Assembly: GCA_033856335.1 (NCBI GenBank)
Contig: JAWVFG010000186.1
Location: forward strand, 1 to 6,031
DNA length: 6,031 nucleotides
Source: DASUPK01 sp033856335
GTDB taxonomy: Bacteria; Actinomycetota; Thermoleophilia; Solirubrobacterales; 70-9
Direction: 5' to 3'
Below are positions 1 to 6,031 of this stretch, piece after piece. Both the position numbers and the translations under genes were made by a program. Position 1 is the first letter of the stretch; each line of letters opens with the position of its first letter. The notes under the pieces were generated by a model that saw nothing but the letters and a program-made list of their open reading frames with translations, ran no database searches and was not told where the DNA came from.

Positions 1-1
1 C

Positions 2-136
2 TCAGAGGGAATCGAGTCGGTCGAGGGCGACGCCGCCGCGGCCCTCCAAGCTCAAGCGCCGAAGCGTGTGGCAATCCACTTCCACCCGAAGCGGACCGCC
101 ACCTGGGACCATCGCAAGCTCGGCGGCATCTATTAG
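2..136 (+). CDS. 3' end of an unidentified CDS (partial, no start in window)
   Basis: An open frame enters from the left edge and stops at TAG 134-136, giving 44 visible residues. Most third codon positions are G or C, as in the genes downstream, which supports real coding. The visible part begins with an acidic, alanine-rich stretch that looks like a linker (SEGIESVEGDAAAALQAQ). It ends in a basic, His- and aromatic-containing tail (KRVAIHFHPKRTATWDHRKL, then GGIY). I do not recognise a family from this tail. It does not look like the usual end of RmlC, so I do not call it the missing epimerase. It lies 29 bases upstream of rmlA on the same strand, so it may be the preceding gene of the same transcript. 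No membrane segment is visible in the portion present. Confidence 0.6.
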   Translation, partial: SEGIESVEGDAAAALQAQAPKRVAIHFHPKRTATWDHRKLGGIY

Positions 137-165
137 GGAAACGGTCGCTGTAGCCTCAGCGGCGC

Positions 166-1242
166 ATGGAAGATCTAAAGGGGCTGATCCTCTCGGGAGG
201 GGCCGGGACTCGACTGCGCCCGATCACGCACACGTCCGCCAAGCAGCTCGTGCCGGTGGCCAACAAGCCCGTGCTCTTCTACGGGATCGAGGCGCTGGTC
301 GAGGCCGGGATCACTGAGATCGGCATCATCATCGCGCCCGAGACGGGCGAGGAGATCAGGCAGGCGGCCGGCGACGGGTCGGCCTTCGGCGCCTCGATCA
401 CCTACATCGAGCAGGAGGCTCCCCTGGGGCTCGCCCATGCGCTGCTCACGGCCGAGGGCTTCCTGGGGCAGAACCCGTTCGTCATGTACCTCGGCGACAA
501 CCTGCTCCGCGATGGGATCGTCGACCTCGTCGAGGTCTTCCGCCGCTCTGAGCCCGACGCCCTGATCCTGCTGACGCCCGTCGACGATCCCTCCTCCTAC
601 GGCGTCGCCGAGCTCGACGGGGACCGGGTGGTCCGGCTGGTCGAGAAGCCGAAGGACCCACCCAGCGACCTGGCGCTGGTGGGCGTCTACATGTTCGGGC
701 CCTCGATCTTCAAAGCCGCGCACGCGATCGAGCCCTCCGCCCGTGGCGAGCTCGAGATCACCGACGCGATCGACGCGCTGATCGAGGCGGACCTCCGGGT
801 CGAGCCGCACATCGTCAAGGGCTGGTGGAAGGACACAGGGATGCTCGAGGACATGCTCGAGGCCAACCGTCTCGTGCTCGAGGACATCGAACAGCGAATC
901 GACGGGGAGCTCGACGACGCGTGCCGCGTCGAGGGCAAGGTCGTGATCGAGAAGGGGGCGAAGCTGGAGCGAACCGTGGTTCGCGGCCCCGCGATCATCG
1001 GCGCGGGAACCCAGATCTCGGACTCATACATCGGCCCGTACACGGCGATCGATCGCGACGTCGTGATCACCGGCTCGGAGGTCGAGCACTCCATCGTCCT
1101 GGCGGGGTCGAGCATCAGGGACCTGCACGCTCGGATGGAAGCCAGCCTGCTGGGAAGGAACGTCAGCCTGAGCCGCAGCGAGGGCATGCCGAAGACGCTC
1201 AGGTTCCTGGTGGGCGACAACGCCGACATCTCGATCCCATGA
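166..1242 (+). CDS. rmlA: Glucose-1-phosphate thymidylyltransferase, long form (dTDP-glucose synthase)
   Basis: This 358-residue cytosolic enzyme condenses glucose-1-phosphate and dTTP to dTDP-glucose and pyrophosphate, the entry step to dTDP-deoxysugars. The N-terminal nucleotidyltransferase domain (about 1-240) shows the signature GGAGTRLRP (11-19) with K26 in AKQLVPV. It also has the LGDN metal/nucleotide site (109-112), EKPK (160-163), ELEITD (195-200) and WKDTG (221-225). From about residue 255 to 335 there are hexapeptide-like repeats (VVIEKGAKL, AIIGAGTQI, IGPYTAI, VVITGSEV, SIVLAGSSI) typical of a left-handed beta-helix. This makes it the long form, resembling StrD-type enzymes (about 355 residues), rather than the classical form of about 290 residues. 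The ATG at 166 sits just before the conserved KGLILSGG; no clear Shine-Dalgarno precedes it. The stop overlaps the start of rmlD. Sugar-1-phosphate specificity is inferred from similarity and from rmlD and rmlB next door. Confidence 0.93.
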   Translation: MEDLKGLILSGGAGTRLRPITHTSAKQLVPVANKPVLFYGIEALVEAGITEIGIIIAPETGEEIRQAAGDGSAFGASITYIEQEAPLGLAHALLTAEGFLGQNPFVMYLGDNLLRDGIVDLVEVFRRSEPDALILLTPVDDPSSYGVAELDGDRVVRLVEKPKDPPSDLALVGVYMFGPSIFKAAHAIEPSARGELEITDAIDALIEADLRVEPHIVKGWWKDTGMLEDMLEANRLVLEDIEQRIDGELDDACRVEGKVVIEKGAKLERTVVRGPAIIGAGTQISDSYIGPYTAIDRDVVITGSEVEHSIVLAGSSIRDLHARMEASLLGRNVSLSRSEGMPKTLRFLVGDNADISIP

Positions 1243-2264
1243 AGCTCATGGTCACCGGAGCCGGAGGCATGCTCGGCCACGACGTCGTCCGGCTGGCGGA
1301 GAACATGCGCCATCAGGTGATCGCGCTCACCCACGACGACCTCGACGTCACCGACCCGGCCAAGGTCGAGCGGCTGATCATCCGCGAGCGTCCCGGGGCC
1401 ATCATCAACTGCGCGGCCTGGACCAACGTCGACGCCGCTGAGGAGTCGGAGCACGACGCGTCCGTGATCAACTCGCAGGGCGCGGGCTTCGTCGCGGGCG
1501 CCGCGGCCAAGGTCGACGCCAAGATCATCTATCCCTCGACCGACTACGTCTTCAACGGGACCGGCGGGCCGTATGGGGAGTCCGACGACCCCGACCCGAT
1601 CAACGCATACGGCCGGACGAAGCTGGCCGGGGAGCGTGCGACCTCGCTCGTCAACGGGCGCAGCTTCATCGTCCGGACCTCCTGGCTCTACGGGCCGCAC
1701 GGGGGGAACTTCGTCGAGACGATGCTCCGGCTGGGCCAGGGGGGCGGCCCGGTCGTGGTCGTCCACGACCAGGTCGGATGCCCCACCTACACCGGCCATC
1801 TGGCGGTCGGCCTGCTGCGCCTGGTCGACAGCTCCGCCTACGGCATCCACCACATGGCGGGCGAGGGAAGCTGCTCCTGGTACGAGTTTGCGATGGAGAT
1901 CTTCCGCCAGGCCGAGGTCGTCACCCGAGTGATGGCGTCGACCACCGACATGATGGAGCGGCCCGCGAAGCGCCCGGCAAACTCCGTTCTGATCAGCCGC
2001 CGATCCGCCCCGATCAAGCTGCCCACCTGGCAGCGCGGCCTGTCCGACTACCTGGCCCGCCGTGAGGCGATTGAGGAGGAGTCTCCGAAGAGGCAGCGCT
2101 CGAGCTCGTCGCGGCGCCAGCCCATGCTCGACTGGACGCGGCGCGAGCGCCAGGAGCGGGAGGCGGACGGCGAGGAGATCACCGGCGAGACCGAGCTGCC
2201 CCTCGACGACGTGACCTGGGACGACGGGTCCGACGGAGCGGACACGGGGCAGGACGCGGCATGA
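1239..2264 (+). CDS. rmlD: dTDP-4-dehydrorhamnose reductase with an extra C-terminal tail
   Basis: This 341-residue protein is an extended short-chain dehydrogenase/reductase. It reduces the 4-keto group of dTDP-4-keto-L-rhamnose with NAD(P)H, the last step of dTDP-L-rhamnose synthesis in the cytosol. Visible features are the Rossmann glycine motif GAGGMLG (7-13), LDVTDP (35-40), NCAAWTNVDAAE (57-68), PSTDYVFNG (99-107), the catalytic pair Y124/K128 in YGRTK, TSWLYGPHGGNFV (147-159) and RPANSVLISRR (245-255). The frame is open upstream to about 825, but that part lies inside rmlA in another frame. The ATG at 1239 places MKLMVTGAGG exactly where the family begins and overlaps the rmlA stop as ATGA, implying coupled translation. 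No strong Shine-Dalgarno is seen. The family core ends near residue 275. Residues 276-341 are an additional charged tail, described separately. The substrate could be another dTDP-4-keto-6-deoxyhexose. Confidence 0.92.
   Translation: MKLMVTGAGGMLGHDVVRLAENMRHQVIALTHDDLDVTDPAKVERLIIRERPGAIINCAAWTNVDAAEESEHDASVINSQGAGFVAGAAAKVDAKIIYPSTDYVFNGTGGPYGESDDPDPINAYGRTKLAGERATSLVNGRSFIVRTSWLYGPHGGNFVETMLRLGQGGGPVVVVHDQVGCPTYTGHLAVGLLRLVDSSAYGIHHMAGEGSCSWYEFAMEIFRQAEVVTRVMASTTDMMERPAKRPANSVLISRRSAPIKLPTWQRGLSDYLARREAIEEESPKRQRSSSSRRQPMLDWTRRERQEREADGEEITGETELPLDDVTWDDGSDGADTGQDAA
2064..2261 (+). other. Charged low-complexity C-terminal extension of RmlD
   Basis: Residues 276-341 of the RmlD protein lie beyond the normal end of the reductase fold; family members are usually about 280-300 residues. 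The tail is first basic and serine-rich (SPKRQRSSSSRRQ, then RRERQER) and then strongly acidic (ELPLDDVTWDDGSDGADTGQ). It has few hydrophobic residues, so it is probably disordered. Third codon positions stay rich in G/C and the frame runs cleanly into the ATGA overlap with rmlB, so it appears to be real coding sequence and not read-through of a lost stop. Its function is unknown. Confidence 0.75.
2251..2254 (+). promoter_or_regulatory. Ribosome binding site of rmlB
   Basis: AGGA lies six bases upstream of the ATG at 2261, within the last codons of rmlD. It is the clearest Shine-Dalgarno-like site in the window and supports 2261 as the start of rmlB. Confidence 0.5.
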
Positions 2265-3259
2265 AGCTCCTGGTCGCCGGCGGCGCCGGCTTCATCGGCT
2301 CGAACTACGTGCGCCTGCACCTCGAGGGCAATCCCGACGACACGGTGCGAGTGCTCGACAAGCTCACCTACGCCGGCCGCACCGAAAACCTCGACGGGCT
2401 GCCGGAGGATCGCTTCGAGCTGATCGAGGCCGACATCGCCGACCGCGACGCCGCCAGGTCGGCCGTCGACGGCTGCGACGCCGTCGTCAACTTCGCGGCC
2501 GAGTCGCACGTCGATCGCTCGATCGAGGCGCCGGGCGAATTCATCACAACCGACGTCTTCGGCACCTACGTGCTGCTCGAGGCATCCCGGGACGCCGGCG
2601 TGCGGCACCTGCAGGTCTCGACCGACGAGGTCTATGGCGACTTCGTCCAGGGATCGGCGACCGAGGAATCGCCGCTCAACCCCTCCTCCCCGTACTCCGC
2701 CTCCAAGGCAGGCGGTGACCTGCTCGTCTCCGCCTTTGCGCGGACCTACGGAGCCGAGGCGCTGATCATCCGCGCATCGAACAACTACGGCCCTCGCCAG
2801 CATCCGGAGAAGCTGATCCCCCTCTGCATCCTCAATGCCCTGGCCGGCGACCCGCTGCCTGTCTACGGGGATGGCATGCAGGTCCGCAACTGGCTCTTCG
2901 TGGAGGACTGCTGCGCGGCGATCGACGCCGTCCTCGAGAAGGGCGAGCCCGGGAACGTCTACAACGTAGGGGGCCCCGACGAGCTGCCGAACATCGAGGT
3001 CATCAGACGAATCCTCGCGCTGACCGAGCGGGATGAGTCCCTGATCGAGTACGTCACCGACCGGCCGGGCCACGATCGCCGTTACTCGCTGTCGGCGGCT
3101 CGCCTCCAGGGACTCGGCTGGCAGGCCGGTGTGAGCTTCGACGAGGGGATCGAGCGAACCGTGACCTGGTACCGCAACAACGAGGCGTGGTGGGCTCCGA
3201 TCCGCTCGGGCGAATACCGGGAGTACTACGAGCGCCAGTACGGCAAGGCTCTGAAGTAG
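2261..3259 (+). CDS. rmlB: dTDP-glucose 4,6-dehydratase
   Basis: This 332-residue extended SDR enzyme converts dTDP-D-glucose to dTDP-4-keto-6-deoxy-D-glucose using tightly bound NAD+, the second step of the dTDP-rhamnose route. The protein shows the nucleotide-binding motif GGAGFIG (7-13), FAAESHVDRSI (78-88) and the catalytic T-D-E triad at 121-123 in VSTDEVYGD. The YxxxK pair is Y145/K149 in YSASKAGGD. NNYGPRQHPEKLIP (174-187) and DRPGHDRRY (267-275) are also present and highly characteristic of RmlB. Length is normal for the family and the C-terminus (REYYERQYGK) is intact. The ATG at 2261 overlaps the rmlD stop as ATGA and has an AGGA site six bases upstream. It is the last gene of the cassette, followed by 65 noncoding bases. 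The identification is very secure; the final sugar product depends on an epimerase that is not in the window. Confidence 0.95.
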   Translation: MKLLVAGGAGFIGSNYVRLHLEGNPDDTVRVLDKLTYAGRTENLDGLPEDRFELIEADIADRDAARSAVDGCDAVVNFAAESHVDRSIEAPGEFITTDVFGTYVLLEASRDAGVRHLQVSTDEVYGDFVQGSATEESPLNPSSPYSASKAGGDLLVSAFARTYGAEALIIRASNNYGPRQHPEKLIPLCILNALAGDPLPVYGDGMQVRNWLFVEDCCAAIDAVLEKGEPGNVYNVGGPDELPNIEVIRRILALTERDESLIEYVTDRPGHDRRYSLSAARLQGLGWQAGVSFDEGIERTVTWYRNNEAWWAPIRSGEYREYYERQYGKALK

Positions 3260-3278
3260 CCCGGATTATACGCGGAAT

Positions 3279-3293
3279 CTCGGCTGAGCCGAG
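3279..3293 (+). terminator. Small GC hairpin after rmlB, weak terminator candidate
   Basis: CTCGGC and GCCGAG form a perfect 6-bp stem around a TGA loop, 19 bases after the rmlB stop. No T-run follows (the next bases are TTGACGG), so it does not look like a canonical intrinsic terminator. It sits where the sugar cassette should end and the helicase unit begin, which is the main reason to list it. Confidence 0.25.
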
Positions 3294-3320
3294 TTGACGG
3301 ATCTGTAAGGTCAGTAGGTT
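3294..3320 (+). promoter_or_regulatory. Possible lhr promoter with near-leaderless start
   Basis: TTGACG (3294-3299) resembles a -35 box. TAGGTT (3315-3320) fits the actinobacterial TAnnnT -10 pattern, but the spacer is only 15 bases. TAGGTT ends four bases before the ATG at 3325, so a transcript from it would start at or just after the start codon, close to leaderless. A second TAnnnT, TAAGGT (3306-3311), is also present. AGG at 3316-3318 could instead be a weak ribosome binding site. A separate promoter here is plausible on functional grounds, but the match is weak. Confidence 0.25.
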
Positions 3321-3324
3321 GGCC

Positions 3325-6031
3325 ATGAGTACGTCCGCGACCCCAAAGTCACCCCTGGAGCCCTTCTCCGAGCCGGTCAGGAAGTGGTTCCAGGCGTCAT
3401 TCAAGGCCCCCACGCCCGCCCAGGCGGCGGGCTGGCCGGCGATCGCCTCGGGCGCGCACACGCTGATCTGCGCGCCGACCGGCTCGGGCAAGACCCTGGC
3501 GGCGTTCCTCTGGGGCATCGACCGGCTGGCGCGTGAGCCGGAGCGGCTCGGATCCGGGGTGCAGATCGTCTACATCTCTCCCCTGAAGGCCCTCTCCTAC
3601 GACATCGAGCGGAACCTGCGGGCCCCGCTGCAGGGGATCGGAGCGCCCATCTCCGTCGCGCTGCGCACCGGCGACACGCCGCAATCCGAGCGCCGGAAGA
3701 TGCGCCGCGAGCCGCCCGACATCCTGATCACGACGCCCGAGTCGCTCTACCTGATGATCACCTCGGGCGCGCGCGAGATCCTCGGCGGCGTCGAGGCGGT
3801 GATCGTCGACGAGATCCACGCGGTTGCGCCCTCGAAGCGAGGCTCGCATCTTGCCCTGACACTCGAAAGGCTCGATCGTCTCGGGACCGGCGCCGGTATC
3901 CAGAGGATCGGGCTGTCTGCGACGCAGCGGCCACTCGAGCGCATCGGCAGCTTCCTCGTGGGGGCAGGGCGTGAGTGCGAGATCGTCGACGCCAGCGAGC
4001 CCAAGCAGCTCGACCTCGAGATCGTCGTGCCCGTCGAGGACATGGCGGAGCCCAGTCCGCTCTCCAACAAGCGGCGTGACGGGGCCGATACCGGCAAGAC
4101 GCCGCATCCCAATCAGAAACATTCGCCGGAGCGGATCGATCCCGGACCGATCGACGCCTCGGTCGAACCTGCCACCAACACGCGCTCGATCTGGCCCGCG
4201 ATCTATCCGGAGATTCTGCGGCTGGTGCGGGAGCACAACTCGACGATCGTCTTCGTCAACAACCGTCGCGCCTCCGAGCGGATCGCCAAGCGCCTCAACG
4301 AGATGCACAACGACGAGATTGTGCAGGAGCTGCCGGCCACCGAACACGCGGGCAACTCCAAGGATGGTGAGAAGGCGCCCGCCGAGATCGCCCGAGCTCA
4401 CCATGGTTCGTTGTCCCACGAGGAGCGCGCCCTGGTCGAGGAGCTGCTCAAGTCGGGACAGCTCCCCTGCCTGGTCGCCACCTCCTCGCTTGAGCTCGGA
4501 ATCGACATGGGGGCGGTGGACCTGGTCATCCAAGTCGAGTCACCGAAGTCGGTGACCCGCGGGCTCCAGCGCGTCGGCCGCGCCGGTCACACCCTTGGCG
4601 AGGTCTCCAAAGGCCGGATCTTCCCGAAGTTCAGGGCCGATCTTCTCGAGTGCGCGGTGGTCGCCCGCCGCATGCGGTCCGGCGAGATCGAGGAGACCGT
4701 GATCCCGCAGAACCCGCTGGACGTGCTGGCCCAGCACCTGGTCTCGATGGCCGCGCTGGACGAGTGGGAGATCGACGAGGTGGAGAGGCTGGTCCGCTCG
4801 GCACAGCCGTTTGCGGAGCTCTCCCGCGAGCAGCTGGAGAACGTGCTCGACATGCTCGACGGCCGCTATCCCTCGGAGCGCTTCGCGGAGCTGCGCCCCC
4901 GGATCGTCTGGGACCGCACCAAGGGCACGATGCGCGGCCGACCCGGTGCTCGCCAGCTGGCCGTGGCAAACGCCGGGACGATCCCAGACCGCGGCCTCTA
5001 CGGGGTTCACCTTCCCGACGGACGCCGCGTCGGCGAGCTCGACGAGGAGATGGTTTACGAGGCGCGGCCGGGCCAGACCTTCCTGCTCGGGGCGAGCACC
5101 TGGCGGATCGAGGAGATCACCCGCGACCGCGTGATCGTCACCCCGGCCCCGGGAACACCCGGCGCGGTCCCGTTCTGGCGCGGGGATGGGATCGGCCGCC
5201 CCGCGGAGCTCGGCAAGGCGATCGGGGCGTTCAGTCGCGAGGCGGTCAATGCCGATCCGAAGAAGCTCGCCAAGGAGAACGACCTCGACAAGCTCGCCGC
5301 GCAGAACCTCGTCAACTACCTGACCGAGCAACAGGCGGCGACCCGGGTCGTCCCGTCGGATGAGGCGATCGTGGTCGAGCGCTTCCGGGACGAGATTGGC
5401 GACTGGCGCCTGTGTGTCCTCTCGCCATGGGGCGGCCGGGTCCACGCGGCCTGGGGCCTGGCGCTCTCGGCCAAGATCCGCGACGAGCGCGAGCTCGAGG
5501 CCGATGCGATCTGGTCTGACGACGGGATCGTCATCCACCTACCGGACGCCGACGAGCCGCCACCCGCCGACCTGGTGATGATCGAGCCCGACGAGCTCGA
5601 GGACCTCGTGATCCGCGAGCTCTCGGGCTCGGCACTGTTCGGCGCGCGCTTCCGAGAGAACGCCGCCCGGTCCCTGCTGATCCCACGGGCCTGGCCCGGC
5701 AAGAGAACACCCCTCTGGCAGCAGCGTCTGCGCTCCCAGAGCCTGCTGGAGGTCGCCCGCGACTTCCCGCGCTTCCCCGTGATCCTCGAGACCTACCGCG
5801 AGGTGATGCGCGACGTCCTCGACCTGCCGGCGCTCCGTGATCTCCTGAGCGACCTGCAATCGCGCAAGATCACGATGGTCGAGGTCGAGACGCCCACTGC
5901 CTCACCGTTCGCCTCCTCGCTGCTCTTCGACTACGTCGCCACCTACATGTACGAGGGCGACACCCCGAACGCGGAGCGCCGCGCCGCCGCGCTGGCACTC
6001 GACCGGGACCTGCTCGCGGAGCTGCTCGGGC
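3325..6031 (+). CDS. lhr: Lhr-type ATP-dependent helicase (partial, C-terminus beyond window)
   Basis: The frame from ATG 3325 stays open to the window end, giving 902 residues. Superfamily 2 motifs appear in order: APTGSGKT (50-57, Walker A K56), TTPES in the 130s, DEIH (162-165), SAT (198-200), FVNNRR (310-315), ATSSLELGIDMG (385-396) and QRVGRAGH (415-422). After the two RecA-like domains come the Lhr-specific regions: PFWRGDGIGRPAELGKAI near 616-633, and SPFASSLLFDYVA with YMYEGDTPNAERRAAAL (860-891) closing the Lhr-associated domain. Known Lhr proteins are 3'-5' ssDNA-translocating ATPases that unwind RNA:DNA or DNA duplexes and act in DNA repair. They are usually about 1,400-1,600 residues, so the window covers roughly the core and lacks the C-terminal region. 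W618 probably matches the DNA-contacting Trp of mycobacterial Lhr, by inference from position. A polar linker of about 45 residues separates the two RecA domains. The start gives a typical N-terminus (FSEPVRKWFQASFKAPTPAQ). Confidence 0.95.
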   Translation, partial: MSTSATPKSPLEPFSEPVRKWFQASFKAPTPAQAAGWPAIASGAHTLICAPTGSGKTLAAFLWGIDRLAREPERLGSGVQIVYISPLKALSYDIERNLRAPLQGIGAPISVALRTGDTPQSERRKMRREPPDILITTPESLYLMITSGAREILGGVEAVIVDEIHAVAPSKRGSHLALTLERLDRLGTGAGIQRIGLSATQRPLERIGSFLVGAGRECEIVDASEPKQLDLEIVVPVEDMAEPSPLSNKRRDGADTGKTPHPNQKHSPERIDPGPIDASVEPATNTRSIWPAIYPEILRLVREHNSTIVFVNNRRASERIAKRLNEMHNDEIVQELPATEHAGNSKDGEKAPAEIARAHHGSLSHEERALVEELLKSGQLPCLVATSSLELGIDMGAVDLVIQVESPKSVTRGLQRVGRAGHTLGEVSKGRIFPKFRADLLECAVVARRMRSGEIEETVIPQNPLDVLAQHLVSMAALDEWEIDEVERLVRSAQPFAELSREQLENVLDMLDGRYPSERFAELRPRIVWDRTKGTMRGRPGARQLAVANAGTIPDRGLYGVHLPDGRRVGELDEEMVYEARPGQTFLLGASTWRIEEITRDRVIVTPAPGTPGAVPFWRGDGIGRPAELGKAIGAFSREAVNADPKKLAKENDLDKLAAQNLVNYLTEQQAATRVVPSDEAIVVERFRDEIGDWRLCVLSPWGGRVHAAWGLALSAKIRDERELEADAIWSDDGIVIHLPDADEPPPADLVMIEPDELEDLVIRELSGSALFGARFRENAARSLLIPRAWPGKRTPLWQQRLRSQSLLEVARDFPRFPVILETYREVMRDVLDLPALRDLLSDLQSRKITMVEVETPTASPFASSLLFDYVATYMYEGDTPNAERRAAALALDRDLLAELLG

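Noticed and set aside
137..165. Promoter for rmlA in the short gap, with TAGCCT (151-156) as a -10
   Set aside because: TAGCCT fits TAnnnT, but there is no -35 partner and the gap is only 29 bases. Co-transcription with the upstream gene is as likely.
843..888. Repeated CTCGAGGACAT / GCTCGAGG units in rmlA
   Set aside because: They reflect the amino-acid pattern MLEDMLEANRLVLED with preferred Leu and Glu codons. They are not a DNA repeat array.
1045..1056. Twelve-base perfect palindrome GCGATCGATCGC in rmlA
   Set aside because: It lies in codons for AIDRD and is readily produced by ATC/GAT/CGC codon usage. It is not the exact HIP1 octamer and has no partner copy that I saw.
825..1238. Upstream extension of the rmlD reading frame to an ATG at 825
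   Set aside because: The extension lies within rmlA in another frame and encodes an Arg/Gly-rich sequence with no family match. The RmlD fold begins exactly at the ATG at 1239.
687..1853. Long minus-strand open frame spanning the end of rmlA and the first half of rmlD
   Set aside because: It is antisense to two genes with clear family motifs. Long reverse frames are expected in GC-rich DNA, and its translation shows no recognisable domain.
2048..3073. Long minus-strand open frame opposite rmlB
   Set aside because: It mirrors the rmlB coding frame, is rich in Val/Asp/Arg/Gly as shadow frames are, and has no motif of its own.
4650..5363. Plus-strand open frame of over 200 codons within lhr
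   Set aside because: It is out of frame with lhr, very rich in Arg/Gly/Pro, and the overlapping helicase frame has clear conserved motifs.
3397..5538. Two long minus-strand open frames opposite the helicase gene
   Set aside because: They lie antisense to the lhr reading frame, whose helicase motifs are continuous and correctly ordered. Their compositions are typical shadows.

Overview
The window is about 6 kb of GC-rich, densely coding bacterial DNA with every supportable gene on the + strand. It holds the last 44 codons of an unrecognised gene, a tight three-gene dTDP-sugar cassette (rmlA, rmlD, rmlB), and the first 902 codons of an Lhr-type superfamily 2 helicase that runs off the right edge. 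The strong G/C third-position bias, the RmlB and Lhr sequence style, and a full Lhr core helicase beside a long-form RmlA fit a high-GC actinobacterium. A Thermoleophilia/Solirubrobacterales-like lineage is possible, but this is an impression from sequence style and not a proven placement.

Layout: 2-136 is the 3' end of an unidentified CDS. A 29-base gap leads to rmlA (166-1242). rmlA overlaps rmlD (1239-2264) by ATGA, and rmlD overlaps rmlB (2261-3259) by ATGA again. A 65-base intergenic stretch (3260-3324) contains a small GC hairpin and a weak promoter-like pair. The lhr reading frame starts at 3325 and is still open at 6031. There is no stretch over 300 bases without a gene. No tRNA, rRNA, CRISPR array, insertion sequence or attachment site was seen.

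How the genes work together: RmlA makes dTDP-glucose from glucose-1-phosphate and dTTP. RmlB oxidises and dehydrates it to dTDP-4-keto-6-deoxyglucose. RmlD performs the final reduction to dTDP-L-rhamnose, or a related dTDP-6-deoxysugar. The 3,5-epimerase RmlC, which acts between RmlB and RmlD, is absent from this window and must be encoded elsewhere if the product is dTDP-L-rhamnose. The likely use is cell-envelope polysaccharide or glycan synthesis. The helicase is a separate nucleic-acid repair function and probably a separate transcription unit.

There is no convincing undescribed system here. The most unusual item is a charged, probably disordered extension of about 66 residues on the C-terminus of RmlD. 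The other observations are minor.
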